A stretch of 64,000 bases of DNA from Mariniblastus sp964414815 (GCA_964414815.1 CAYPXY010000018.1:13340-77339); one strand, 5' to 3'. Positions 8,039-17,671 are shown, counted from the first letter of the stretch. Notes: generated by a model not told the origin, from the letters alone. A program made the numbers and translations.

Positions 8039-9160
8039 ATGTCAAAGAATTTTCTCGCTGCAATCGCCGGTTGCCTCATGTGTGCAACCAGTTCGTTTGC
8101 TCAATATCAGCAGCCCTACCAACCTCAGCAGTCCGCATACCCTTATGCCTCGCCTCAGCAGGCCTGGAACGGAGTGTCGGCACCCAGTCCTACACCAGCC
8201 GTCTATCGCCAGCCACAGCAGGCTTGGGGTCAGCCCCAGCAAGGTCCTGTGACGTCCTGGTCCTCCGCACGATTCCGCCAGGGGCCGGATGATATCGCGA
8301 TCCAGCCTCGTGACCCGGCCCCCCAATCCGTCGCTGGCACCCCGCAAACGTCGCCCGCTTATTCGCAAGTACCCACCCTGGTTGCACCGACCTGCGGAGC
8401 CGACTACAGTTGCGACGGCGGGCATGGACACGGAGGCTATGCGGGGCAGGCCTATGGAAATGGAACGTATTTCGATGCAGGAGATGATTGTGGCTGCGGA
8501 TCTCCCCGCCGTCGTGTCGGACGCAATTATTTCGAAGGTCGCCAGGCATGCGGAGGGCAGGCTTGTGATCTCGGCGACTCATGCGGTTGCTGCAACGACC
8601 GCTATCTGAAACTGTTTGGCGGCTGGAACTGGCTCAACGATACAACCGACGACCGAGTGGGCACGAACAGTCCCTTCGCGGGCAGTGCCCTTGAGTGGAA
8701 TGAAGGCTGGGTAGTTGGCGGGGCCTTCGGCAAGCGATTATCACAAAATCTTTCTGCCGAGCTTGAGGTTGCCTATCGAAACAATACGCCCGACGCGATG
8801 GCCGGCTTACCCGGTGTGGATGTCAGCGGGCACATCAACGCTTATTCCTTGATGGGCAATCTGGTTTACGAATTGGGCCAAGTCGCAGGTCTGCAGCCCT
8901 ACATCGGGGGCGGTATCGGGTTGGGCTTTATCGAAGGTGATTTGACGATCGGTGGATTCCCGTTCGATGTCGATGATTCATCGTTTGCCTATCAGGGAAT
9001 CGTTGGTGTCAGCCGCCAACTGTCCGCACGAGCCAAGCTGTTTGGCGAATACCGCTACTTTGCAGCAACCGATGTCGATGTCGACATGGGGGGATTCGGA
9101 TCGTTCACGACCGACTACGAAGCGAACAACTTTATTGTCGGGTTGCAGTTTACTCGCTAG
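8039..9160 (+). CDS. Outer membrane beta-barrel protein with Gln/Pro-rich and Cys-rich N-terminal region
   Basis: The ATG at 8039 is preceded by AGGAG at 8025-8029, nine bases upstream, and starts a signal peptide ending SSFAQ. The frame extends upstream to 7988 without support. 373 aa. Residues 23-110 are rich in Gln, Pro and Tyr; residues about 120-200 carry many Cys, Gly and His (for example DDCGCGSPRR, DSCGCCNDRY); residues 200-373 form a typical outer-membrane barrel of the OmpA-like small porin type, ending VGLQFTR with the expected aromatic near the C terminus. The Cys-rich segment may be disulphide-crosslinked in the periplasm or surface. No partner gene is adjacent. Confidence 0.82.
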   Translation: MSKNFLAAIAGCLMCATSSFAQYQQPYQPQQSAYPYASPQQAWNGVSAPSPTPAVYRQPQQAWGQPQQGPVTSWSSARFRQGPDDIAIQPRDPAPQSVAGTPQTSPAYSQVPTLVAPTCGADYSCDGGHGHGGYAGQAYGNGTYFDAGDDCGCGSPRRRVGRNYFEGRQACGGQACDLGDSCGCCNDRYLKLFGGWNWLNDTTDDRVGTNSPFAGSALEWNEGWVVGGAFGKRLSQNLSAELEVAYRNNTPDAMAGLPGVDVSGHINAYSLMGNLVYELGQVAGLQPYIGGGIGLGFIEGDLTIGGFPFDVDDSSFAYQGIVGVSRQLSARAKLFGEYRYFAATDVDVDMGGFGSFTTDYEANNFIVGLQFTR

Positions 9161-9215
9161 CCATTCAGACGACCCCCGATCGTTTGTTTGTTGTAGTCCA
9201 TAAAAACTGAAACCG

Positions 9216-9473
9216 TTTAGCCGCAAGCCGTCGGGGATTGCCGCCAAAAACATACTGCAATACCGAAATTGCTCAATCGGCAATCCCCAAAGGCGCACGG
9301 GGGCACCGGTTTGCATGTATGTTGAAGGCAGGCAGGTTGGTTATAGGGAGGCCATCCCCTGCCGTCGCGCCTGCGCCGACCATCACTGGATTTCTGGCTT
9401 CAATCGCTAGATGATCCGCTTCTTAAGGTAACGACAAAAAACCACTGGCAGTCGGCTTCGGCTTGCGGCTAAA
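9216..9473. mobile_element. MITE-like element, repeat family 2 copy 1
   Basis: A 14-bp perfect inverted terminal repeat, TTTAGCCGCAAGCC at 9216-9229 and GGCTTGCGGCTAAA at 9460-9473, encloses 230 bp. Outside it, AACCGTT (9211-9217) and AACGGTTAC (9491-9499) form a second, outer inverted pair, so the whole unit may be about 289 bp. An inverted, clearly related copy is at 24566-24817. No open frame of note inside. Confidence 0.85.
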
Positions 9474-9511
9474 CATTTTGGCTTGACCTAAACGGTTACG
9501 AAAGACCTTCA

Positions 9512-9553
9512 AACGAAAAAAGTCCGATGAAAACTCATCGGACTTTTTTCGTT
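9512..9553. terminator. Bidirectional intrinsic terminator
   Basis: A 19-bp perfect stem (9512-9530 with 9535-9553) has a 4-nt loop and contains AAAAAA and TTTTTT tracts on the two sides. It lies between the convergent beta-barrel and S9 peptidase genes and would serve both. Confidence 0.9.
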
Positions 9554-9590
9554 CTTTGGTTCCGTTGTGGGAGACGGAATCCATTCCATT

Positions 9591-12233
9591 CTACTTTCTC
9601 GTTTTGACCATCGTTGCATTACTCAACTGAGGCAGCACCTGTTCACTGCGGATAAGTGTTCGCGAATCGGCATCCACCCACCAAGTCGTCTTGGCGTTGG
9701 GATTTTCGACTTCGCTGAGTACGATCATGACGCAATCACGGTCGTTCAGCTTCTCACGTCCGGCAACTTGCAGGCGTGACACCACCGTCTTCTGCTGTTC
9801 CAGGCTGACGACGTTGACGATCCATTCCAGGTTGTCTTCAAGGGGCAGGCTGGCGACGATCAAGTCCTGAACGGGGCCGCTGGCCAGCAAAGCGCCTTCA
9901 AATTCAACCTGACTTTTCTCACCGGCAGCGATGAGTTCAATCTGGCCATCGCCGTAGTTGACCTCGATTTGCGTGGGACCTTGCTCAACCGACTGAGAAC
10001 GGGGACGCAGTGCATCATCAAAGGTTGCGGAGCTGCTCATTTTGACAGGCAATCCGGAGATCTCATCTGAAATCAGCCAGTGTTCATCCCCCTCTGTAAT
10101 CGTTCGCTTGAGCGCCATTGGAATTTCCTGACCTTGGATGGTCAGTTTGACCTCCCAGTCTTCTTCTCCAGCCTTGAGCGTGGGCAAGGTCAGCGCGGGC
10201 AGCGCCGGGACCACCTTCAACGAACTTGCCGGTGTATAAGTCACCGAATCAATAGCGACTTTCAGTTCGTTCAGACGCTGGGCCACATTGTCGGGCATAT
10301 CCGACTGATAGCGTCCGCCCAGTTTTTCGGACAGAAATCGTTCGACTTCCGCATACATGGCCATCCGATTCACCGGCTTGGCAAAACCATGTCCTTCATC
10401 GCCGGCCAACAAGTAGCTGACATCGTGACCTCGATCGCGAAGGGCGATCACGATCTGATCGGCTTCCGCCTGTTTGACGCGCGGGTCATTGGCGCCCTGA
10501 ATGATCAGCAGCGGGCGGATGATCTTGTCGGCGCTGAACAGCGGGCTTGATTCACGGATGCGTTCTCGGCCTTCTTCGGTTCGCGGATCGCCGGTCATCG
10601 CGTAAAGAAATGCTCGTGCAGGCTCCCAATACGGCGGCACCGAATCCAGAAGGGTGAAAATATTGCTTGGCCCGACAATGTCCACACCGCAGGCATAGAG
10701 TTCAGGTGTAAAAGCCAGCCCGGCCAGCGTTGCATAGCCACCGTAGCTGCCTCCCATGATGCAGACGCGATCCTTGTCCGCAATTCCTTGATCGATCAGG
10801 TACCTGACTCCCCAGGTGATGTCGTCCTGCATCAGTTTTCCCCATTGCAAGTCTCCCGCGTTGAGGAACGCTTTTCCGTATCCACCGCTGGCACGGAAGT
10901 TGGGTTGCAACACGGCGTAGCCACGATTGGCAAGAAACTGAGCCTCTGCATCGAATCCCCAATGATCGCGAGGTCCTTTCGGACCGCCGTGAACCAATAC
11001 CACCAGCGGCAAGTTTTTTGGCTGAGCGCCCGCAGGAATGGTCAGATAGCCTGGAATCTCCAGCCCATCGCTACTCTTATAGCGGACAGGTAGCATCGGA
11101 GCGAGATATTGCTCGACTTCCTTCAGTTCCGGTCGAGGCGTGTACTGATGGATCAGATCGCGGGTGGTGGCATCAAAGAACCAGGATTCGGCAGCGTACT
11201 TATCCCCCGTGACTGAAATCAGAAACTTGCTGTAGTCCAGAGTAGAACTGGAGAAATCGACTTCGCGGCCGGGAAACTTCGATTTCAGGAAGTTGTAATT
11301 GTCTTCCCAGACCTTGTTCTTCCAGTAGTATCGCGTTTGGTCATCCGTGTAGGACGACGAAATGATTTGGCGGGTGTTCTGGTCGATACTCAATCCGCCG
11401 AAATCAACCCGATTTTCTGGATCACTTTCCAGCAGCGTCAGTTTCTTGGTTTCAGGGTTCATCAAATAAAGCGTTGTCAGATCCAACTCGCCTTTGTTGG
11501 TTTCCAGATAGAAGTTTTTGTTTTCTCGATCCCATCCGGCCACATTGAACCCTTCATCAACGCTCGTGTCATAGATGGGCACCAGTCCGTCTTCGTCCTT
11601 TCGCAGCAATACGGTGGTGCCGTTTTCCTCCGTCCGGCTGACCAGACGCAGCCGATCGTCCCAATCGAATTCATAGCCTGTAATCCGGTCGTTGTTTTCA
11701 TACAGCAGGGTCAATTCACCGGTTGAAACTTTCAGCAAGTACAGATCATGCCAGGCCTCGTCGCGACCATTGAGACCCACCCACAGCAAGTCGGGCTGGT
11801 TTCGGCTACGGTGCATGATCTGAGCCGTGACTTTATCCATCGGAGTCAGATTGCGCGACTCGGGAATCTTCCCATCAGCGGCCTGGGCTGGATCGACGGC
11901 CCAGATTTTCATTTTCTCATCACCATCGTTGTCTTTGATGTAGAGAATGTACTTGCCGTCTTCCGTCCAGACATAGCCGTAGGATGGGCGTTTGCTGTCG
12001 GTGATTGGCCGAGCATTTTCAAACGGTTCATCGAAACCCTTGACCCAGATATTCATGATCCCGTCGTAGGCCTTCATGAACGAAATGGTTTTTCCGTCCG
12101 GGCTCAGTTGCCCACCCGAGATCTGTGGATTGCCGAAGAAAAGTTCCCGATTCAGGAGCGGAGTGTCATCCGCACGCACAGTAGAAGCCATGATCAAACC
12201 AGCGATTCCAATAAGTTTCCAACAATTTTGCAT
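9591..12233 (-). CDS. S9 family prolyl oligopeptidase-type peptidase, secreted, with extra C-terminal domain
   Basis: The ATG at 12233 starts a signal peptide (MQNCWKLIGIAGLIMASTVR, cleaved after ASTVRA), giving 880 aa; the frame continues upstream without plausible start. Residues 25-370 form the beta-propeller (SPDGKTI, TEDGKYILYIKD repeats). The alpha/beta hydrolase domain carries the oxyanion region HGGP, the nucleophile Ser496 in GGSYGG, Asp583 in GANDPRV and His615 in GDEGHGF. After about residue 640, where S9 enzymes normally end, some 230 residues follow with a beta-rich pattern ending in KTTWWVDADSRTLIRSE, similar in style to DUF3108-like proteins. It should cleave oligopeptides in the periplasm. 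Confidence 0.9.
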   Translation of the reverse strand: MQNCWKLIGIAGLIMASTVRADDTPLLNRELFFGNPQISGGQLSPDGKTISFMKAYDGIMNIWVKGFDEPFENARPITDSKRPSYGYVWTEDGKYILYIKDNDGDEKMKIWAVDPAQAADGKIPESRNLTPMDKVTAQIMHRSRNQPDLLWVGLNGRDEAWHDLYLLKVSTGELTLLYENNDRITGYEFDWDDRLRLVSRTEENGTTVLLRKDEDGLVPIYDTSVDEGFNVAGWDRENKNFYLETNKGELDLTTLYLMNPETKKLTLLESDPENRVDFGGLSIDQNTRQIISSSYTDDQTRYYWKNKVWEDNYNFLKSKFPGREVDFSSSTLDYSKFLISVTGDKYAAESWFFDATTRDLIHQYTPRPELKEVEQYLAPMLPVRYKSSDGLEIPGYLTIPAGAQPKNLPLVVLVHGGPKGPRDHWGFDAEAQFLANRGYAVLQPNFRASGGYGKAFLNAGDLQWGKLMQDDITWGVRYLIDQGIADKDRVCIMGGSYGGYATLAGLAFTPELYACGVDIVGPSNIFTLLDSVPPYWEPARAFLYAMTGDPRTEEGRERIRESSPLFSADKIIRPLLIIQGANDPRVKQAEADQIVIALRDRGHDVSYLLAGDEGHGFAKPVNRMAMYAEVERFLSEKLGGRYQSDMPDNVAQRLNELKVAIDSVTYTPASSLKVVPALPALTLPTLKAGEEDWEVKLTIQGQEIPMALKRTITEGDEHWLISDEISGLPVKMSSSATFDDALRPRSQSVEQGPTQIEVNYGDGQIELIAAGEKSQVEFEGALLASGPVQDLIVASLPLEDNLEWIVNVVSLEQQKTVVSRLQVAGREKLNDRDCVMIVLSEVENPNAKTTWWVDADSRTLIRSEQVLPQLSNATMVKTRK

Positions 12234-12538
12234 TTTTTGATTCCAGTCATTTTCAGTAACAACCCTATTCTGTAGACAGAACAAGTTGCATGGCTGGCCG
12301 ACGACCAGTCGACCACCAAAATACCGCAAGTATTCACGAAACACCAGCGGACGGATGGAGCAGAACCTCAAACCGTAAAGTGCCTTGTGAATGGTACTCC
12401 CTGTTGTCCCTCCCAGTTTCGCTTGCCAGAGAAATCAAGGGTTCAGAAAATCCATTTGATCAAGCGGAAGATGATCGATTAGGATGATGAGATGGCGGAC
12501 GAACGAAAATCCAATCACCACCAGCCACGAACCACTCA
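12234..12538. other. Divergent intergenic region with no recognised feature
   Basis: About 305 bp between the S9 peptidase and a membrane protein, transcribed divergently. I see no RNA gene, repeat or convincing promoter. A 16-codon frame from an ATG at 12492 ends in the TGA that overlaps the ATG of the next gene; it could be a leader peptide, but nothing else supports it. Confidence 0.5.
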
Positions 12539-13720
12539 ATGACCCTCTGCCCGAAATGCAATCGCGACTTTTCTGGTGTCCTGCCTGAATTGGCTGGAAA
12601 GCGGGTTCAGTGTCCCTGCGGCCACCGGCTTCGACTACCGGCCGGCCTCGATTCGACCTTATCCGGTGATCAAGTTTCAACGTCAGATCCACGGGTTTCC
12701 AAAGACCCAAAATCTGAACCAGCCCCTTCATCGCATCGATCCGCGACCAGCCGCCGCAGCGCTATTGATTTCGAATATGATGATCTGGACGCCATCCTTG
12801 CAGGGCAGGGCAGGGCCGATACGGATTTTCATCCAGCTCCCCAAAGAGCCATCCCAGCCATACCAGTGGTTCAAACCAATCCCACTAGTCAATCGGCTCA
12901 GCCAGCAAGCCAGCCTGCTCCCGCCCCCAAGCAATCCACAAAGCCTCGCTCGCTTCGAAGGCCCGCATCACTTCGAAAGCCCGCTTTAGCGCCACCTTCA
13001 GAAGGACTATCGGCCGCACAGGAACCACCAGCCCGACCGACCATCGATCGTCGCAGCAGCCAGGGAAGTATTACTTCAGGCTCGATACCCGAATCATCTG
13101 TCGAATCGGCCGCGCGGTCCGAGATGGGTCATCTGGGAATTGGGTTTGTGTTTTCAGTTGTATCTGCGGTGCTGACGTTGTTGTTTGCGTTTTGCCTGAT
13201 TGCGCCGCGGCTGGTCGCTTACAACCGGGTCCCTCTCCAGGTCATATCGCAACCGGTCTCTCAGATTTACACTGGCAATTTTGGCAATGAAGAAATCTCA
13301 CGAGGAAACCGCATCGGCTTTATGGGGTTGGGCTGGGTGATCACGGTGACGGGATTGTCGCTATTGGGGCTGGCGGTGTTTCAGATCGGCGGCTTGGTCA
13401 TTCAGATGTTTACCCATTTGCGATTATTTCGGTGGATCGATGGCGCGATCGCAATTTGTGCCGTCGTACTGATATTCTCGCTCGTGGGCACGCTGTTCGT
13501 TCACACTGCCCACTTGGGGCACCTCCGGCGAGAATTGAATCAAGTGGTTTCTACCAACGATATGATTCCGGAAAGTGTTACCGTACTGCGAAAGGAATAC
13601 GACCATCGGCAGACGAGCTTTATCGGATTCGTGTTGGGAACAAGCGGATTGGCGGCGGGGTTGTTTGGCCTGTCCGTGGTTCGCTTGTGGACCAGCAGCA
13701 AACCGCATCAACAGGATTGA
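12539..13720 (+). CDS. Hypothetical membrane protein with N-terminal zinc-ribbon-like motif
   Basis: 393 aa. The first 35 residues carry CPKC and CPCG motifs (Cys4, Cys7, Cys25, Cys27), a zinc-ribbon-like knuckle common at the start of planctomycete proteins. Residues about 40-195 are Pro/Ser/Gln-rich and likely disordered. Four hydrophobic segments follow (for example FVFSVVSAVLTLLFAFCLI, GWVITVTGLSLLGLAVFQI), ending with a short cytoplasmic tail. I do not recognise a functional family. The ATG overlaps the TGA of a 16-codon upstream frame. Confidence 0.72.
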   Translation: MTLCPKCNRDFSGVLPELAGKRVQCPCGHRLRLPAGLDSTLSGDQVSTSDPRVSKDPKSEPAPSSHRSATSRRSAIDFEYDDLDAILAGQGRADTDFHPAPQRAIPAIPVVQTNPTSQSAQPASQPAPAPKQSTKPRSLRRPASLRKPALAPPSEGLSAAQEPPARPTIDRRSSQGSITSGSIPESSVESAARSEMGHLGIGFVFSVVSAVLTLLFAFCLIAPRLVAYNRVPLQVISQPVSQIYTGNFGNEEISRGNRIGFMGLGWVITVTGLSLLGLAVFQIGGLVIQMFTHLRLFRWIDGAIAICAVVLIFSLVGTLFVHTAHLGHLRRELNQVVSTNDMIPESVTVLRKEYDHRQTSFIGFVLGTSGLAAGLFGLSVVRLWTSSKPHQQD

Positions 13721-13873
13721 TTGATGATCGACGTTTTAATTGCTGTGACTACTGTGGTATACTACAGGTTTGTGTTGTAGCGCCAGCCTTTGAACCAATG
13801 TCCATCGACAATCCCGTGTTACGAATCACAATTTTTACGCTGATCGGAGCGATGATTCCCAACCCTTATACTG

Positions 13874-15118
13874 ATGACCACACAAACTTTGAACAAACTC
13901 CCGGCCCGATCCGAAGTCGCTGCTGAAAACACGTGGGATCTTTCCGCTCTGTTCCCATCTGATGAGGCGTGGGAAACGGCTTTCAGGGAATTTGAAAGCC
14001 TGATTCCGAACTATGCGCCGTTTAGAGGAACACTGGCTCAAGGCGCCGCTCAAATCAAAGCCTGTTTCGATTTCGACAGCCAGGTCAGTCGCCTTGCAGA
14101 ACGGCTTGGCAATTATGCGTTTTTGCGGACTGCCGAAGATCAATCGAACAGCCACTATCAACGAATGATGGGGCGTTTTGAAAATGTCGCAACCCGAGCG
14201 GCGGAAGCAGCCAGTTACATCCAGCCAGAAGTCCTGGCGATCCCGGACGAAGCGATGGAGCAATTTCTTGCCGATCCGCAATTGTTGCTTCACAAATTGA
14301 ATCTCGAACGACTTGCCCGATACAAGAAATACACGCTGGGCGAGAAAGAAGAATACTTGCTGGCCATGCAGGGCGAAATGGCCAACGCGACCTCCCAGAT
14401 TTTTCGGCAACTGCACGACGCCGATTTGAAGTTTGGCAGCCTGACCGATGAGCGGGGCGAAGAAAGCGAACTGTCGCCCAGTTCGTTCACTCGTTTTTTG
14501 ATTTCGCCCGATCGCTCTGTTCGCAAACAGGCTTTTCATCAGTTTTACGAACAGTTCAAAGCTCACGAGAATTCGCTGTCGGCGATTCTGGCGGGATCGG
14601 TTCAAAAGGACGTTTACTACGCGCGTGCTCGTGGCTACGACAGCGCGTTGCATTCGGCTCTTTACAGTGACAACGTTCCCCAGTCGGTCTACGACAATCT
14701 GATCAAGTCCGTCCGCAACCATCTGCCGGCCCTGTATCGGTACTACGACCTGCGACGGCGAGCAATGGAACTGGACGATATTCATCATTACGACACCTAC
14801 GTTCCCATTCTAAGTGATATTGAAGTGGAGCATCGCTGGGACGAAGCAGTCGATGTGGTGTGTCGTTCGCTCGAGCCGCTGGGCGATGAGTATGGATCGG
14901 TTCTGCGAAAAGGTTTGAGTGGCCGCTGGTGCGATCGCTATCCGAATGTCGGTAAACAGAGCGGTGCGTTCAGCGCGGGTTCGTACGATGGCGATCCGTA
15001 CATCCTGATGAATTTTCAGCCGCGCGTTCTCAACGATGTGTTCACACTGACGCATGAAGCGGGCCATTCGATGCACTCGTTCTTTTCGACGCGAAGCCAG
15101 CCCTACGAGTATTACAAC
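13874..15118 (+). CDS. pepF: Oligoendopeptidase F (M3 family), N-terminal portion up to assembly gap
   Basis: The ATG at 13874 opens a frame of 415 codons up to the run of Ns. The N-terminal part is helical as in M3B peptidases, and the zinc motif HEAGH lies at residues 394-398 with the usual MHSFFS context after it. The protein is a cytoplasmic zinc endopeptidase degrading short peptides. The normal continuation would be YTIFVAEVASTFNE, which appears only after the gap, and in another frame because of the ten Ns. The last 15 codons before the gap correspond to codons repeated after the gap. Confidence 0.9.
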
Positions 15119-15128
15119 NNNNNNNNNN
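15119..15128. other. Assembly gap (10 Ns) inside pepF
   Basis: Ten Ns interrupt the gene. The peptide before the gap (HSFFSTRSQPYEYYN) and the peptide after it (HSWYSARHQPYQYYN) align to the same segment of the enzyme but are encoded by clearly different DNA. The gap therefore joins two overlapping but non-identical contig ends. Confidence 0.95.
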
Positions 15129-15740
15129 CACAGCTGGTACTCCGCACGTCATCAACCTTATCAGTATTATAACTACACGATTTTTGTCGCGGAAGTCGCC
15201 AGCACATTCAACGAGCAGCTTCTGACGCAACATTTACTGGACAACGCGCAAGATGACCGGTTTCGTGCTTATCTGATCAACAACGAGATCGATGGTATCC
15301 GCGCAACGATCATCCGCCAGACCATGTTCGCGGAGTTCGAAAAGGCGATCCATGAGATGGCTGAGTCGGGTGAACCGCTGACGGTGGAGGCACTCCAATC
15401 GACGTATGGAAAATTGCTCAATGACTATTTTGGGCCGGAGTTTATCATTGACGATGAACTGCGGCTGGAATGTTTACGTATTCCACACTTTTACAATGCG
15501 TTCTATGTTTACAAGTACGCGACCGGGTTGTCGGCGGCGATCGCATTGAGCCAGCGAGTTCTTCGGGGCGGCCCATCCGAGCTGGACGATTATTTGCGGT
15601 TTCTCAAAGGCGGCTGTTCGAAGTATCCGCTCGACTTGCTGCGCGATGCCGGAGTGGATTTAGAAACTCCTGCACCGGTCGATACGGCGCTGAAGCTTTT
15701 CGGCCAGCGGGTGGATGAACTGAATGAGTTGCTGGGTTAG
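15129..15740 (+). CDS. pepF: Oligoendopeptidase F (M3 family), C-terminal portion after assembly gap
   Basis: Starting in frame at the first base after the Ns, the protein reads HSWYSARHQPYQYYNYTIFV, then EVASTFNEQLL with the downstream glutamate (EVASTFNE) that completes the zinc site. It ends with the helical tail typical of PepF (DAGVDLETPAPVDTALKLFG). 203 codons remain to the stop at 15740. Together with the first portion the total length fits a roughly 600-residue PepF once the duplicated 15 codons are discounted. It is not a true frameshift; the change of frame is an artefact of the ten Ns. Confidence 0.9.
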   Translation, partial: HSWYSARHQPYQYYNYTIFVAEVASTFNEQLLTQHLLDNAQDDRFRAYLINNEIDGIRATIIRQTMFAEFEKAIHEMAESGEPLTVEALQSTYGKLLNDYFGPEFIIDDELRLECLRIPHFYNAFYVYKYATGLSAAIALSQRVLRGGPSELDDYLRFLKGGCSKYPLDLLRDAGVDLETPAPVDTALKLFGQRVDELNELLG

Positions 15741-15752
15741 GGTTTTGGCAGG

Positions 15753-17663
15753 ATGGCGGGTAAGTTTATAGCACAGAGGCGCAGAGGCGCAGAGGCGCAG
15801 AGGCGCAGAGATTTTCATTCGCAGGTACACTCTGCGCTCTCTGCGCCTCCGCGTTTAAAAAATTCATGCTGCAGCCGTCAAGGATCGGGATTTTTCATTG
15901 CGAGTATTGTTGTTTGCCTGGTATTGTGCGATTCGCTCTTTGGACAAACTCTCGACCCAAAACCGAACTGGCGGATTGAGCGGTCGCGCCTGGATGAGGC
16001 TTACTTTGATCGCTTGCGGGAGATTCATGACGGGTGCATCGAGAATGGATTAACCGAGCAAGCTCAACAAACGAACCAACGGATCCGGCGCCGGGATCTG
16101 AATCGTCAAACGATTTTCATTCCATCTGAAACGGGGCTGCCGACTCCATCCGAGGACCCAATCGGCCAGTGGCAGACGAAGCTCAACGAAGCCAACATCT
16201 GGCAGGCCGAGCAGATTTTCGAACTGGCCAAGCGAGCCGCCGACGCGGACGCAGGCGGTGCGGCGATCCAGTTGTTGAACGAAGTTCTCCACTTCAATCC
16301 AGATCACGCGCAGGTTCGAAAGGCACTGGCCCATCGAAAAAACGGAGATGGATGGTCGATTTATCCCGACCGGCTGAATATTCGCCCCGCGACTCGGGCT
16401 TCGGAAACTTGTGGGTGGCCGGCGAGATCGTATCTGGTGGCCACGACACCGAACTTTCTGATCGAATCCAACGCCAGTCCGGAGCAGACGCAGCAACTCG
16501 CCGAGAAACTGGAGCGATGGCACTATGTCTGGCGGCAAGTCTTTCTCGACTATTGGGGAAACGCGAAAAATGTCAACCGCTGGATCAAGGGAGAAAGCGC
16601 CTACACGCACCGCAAAACAAAACTGAAGATTGTTTTCTTTCAGAGCCGTCGCGACTACTTGGCAACTCTGGTGCCGCTTGTACCGGGCGTCGAAGTTTCG
16701 ACGGGCTACTACAACAATCAGTACGAGACATCCTTCTTCTATTACGATAGCGATCCGAGTGTGGAAGATACCTGGCGGCATGAATTGACCCATCAGCTTT
16801 TCCGCGAGTCTATCGGAGCATCAAAAAATCTGAAGTCGCTTGAGAACGAATACATTTGGCTTGACGAAGGAGCCGCGACGTGGTTCGAATCGCTGTGCGA
16901 TTTGGGTGAGTATGTGGAACTGGGTGGATTTGAGTCGCGGCGATTGTTGTTTGCCCGGCTTCAATTGCTGCTGGAGGACTATCAGCTTCCGATGGCAGAC
17001 TTGGCCAGGCTTGGCCGCACCGGGTTGCAGCAAAGGCCCGATATAGGACGAGTCTACAATCAGATGGCCGGCCAGTTTACGATGCTGATGAACGACGAGG
17101 CCGGTGCGTACCAGTCGGCACTGATCCAAAGTCTGAGTTTGCTGTATAGCGGCAAGGCACTCAAGCCCGGGAAATTCGAGGAATGGACAGGAAAAAAATA
17201 TGTGGAGTGGGACCAACGATACAAGGAGTTCCTGGTCGTCGATGCGGAGTCAATCGCCGAGTTTTTATCCGCACCGCTGACGCGAACGGCCTTGTCGTTC
17301 CCAAAATCAGGTTTGAACGATTCGTGTTTCGAGGCGATCGGTCGTTGCCACAATTTGGTCTCGCTCGATGTTTCCGAAAACCAGATACGGCCAGCCTACA
17401 TCGAACGGCTGACCGAATGCCGCAAGCTGCAGCAATTGATTCTGTGCCGTAGTCAACTTGAACCGGGAACGCTTCGCGCGTTGTCGCGATTACCGCAATT
17501 GACGGAACTTAACTTGACCGGTTCTCTGGTTACCGATCAACAATTGCTCGAACTCCAGGGGCAGCAGAACCTGAAAACCATCACCCTTCGCGCCACCCAC
17601 GTCACACCCGCCGGCATCGCGAAATTGACGCAGTTGCTACCGAAGTTGTCAGTAGTACAGTAG
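15753..17663 (+). CDS. DUF1570 zinc peptidase with C-terminal leucine-rich repeats
   Basis: 636 aa from the only ATG in frame. Residues 9-19 (RRRGAEAQRRR) are encoded by an 8-bp tandem repeat, followed by a hydrophobic export segment (FFIASIVVCLVLCDSLFGQ). The peptidase domain has HELTH at 343-347 and the third ligand Glu372 in LDEGAATWFE, the gluzincin pattern seen in DUF1570. Residues about 520-636 form leucine-rich repeats (LVSLDVSENQI, LQQLILCRSQL, LTELNLTGSLV, LKTITLRATHV). It is probably a periplasmic or surface peptidase whose LRR tail binds a partner. The N-terminal repeat makes the true start uncertain, but no other start codon lies in frame before the signal segment. Confidence 0.8.
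   Translation: MAGKFIAQRRRGAEAQRRRDFHSQVHSALSAPPRLKNSCCSRQGSGFFIASIVVCLVLCDSLFGQTLDPKPNWRIERSRLDEAYFDRLREIHDGCIENGLTEQAQQTNQRIRRRDLNRQTIFIPSETGLPTPSEDPIGQWQTKLNEANIWQAEQIFELAKRAADADAGGAAIQLLNEVLHFNPDHAQVRKALAHRKNGDGWSIYPDRLNIRPATRASETCGWPARSYLVATTPNFLIESNASPEQTQQLAEKLERWHYVWRQVFLDYWGNAKNVNRWIKGESAYTHRKTKLKIVFFQSRRDYLATLVPLVPGVEVSTGYYNNQYETSFFYYDSDPSVEDTWRHELTHQLFRESIGASKNLKSLENEYIWLDEGAATWFESLCDLGEYVELGGFESRRLLFARLQLLLEDYQLPMADLARLGRTGLQQRPDIGRVYNQMAGQFTMLMNDEAGAYQSALIQSLSLLYSGKALKPGKFEEWTGKKYVEWDQRYKEFLVVDAESIAEFLSAPLTRTALSFPKSGLNDSCFEAIGRCHNLVSLDVSENQIRPAYIERLTECRKLQQLILCRSQLEPGTLRALSRLPQLTELNLTGSLVTDQQLLELQGQQNLKTITLRATHVTPAGIAKLTQLLPKLSVVQ
15774..15858. repeat. 8-bp tandem repeat with inverted partner (CAGAGGCG type)
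   Basis: Four units of CAGAGGCG and a partial one (15774-15810) are followed after about 20 bp by a reverse-complement stretch (CTCTGCGCTCTCTGCGCCTC, from 15829), so the RNA can form a long hairpin. It lies inside the 5' end of the DUF1570 gene. Confidence 0.85.
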
Positions 17664-17671
17664 TAGTTCTG

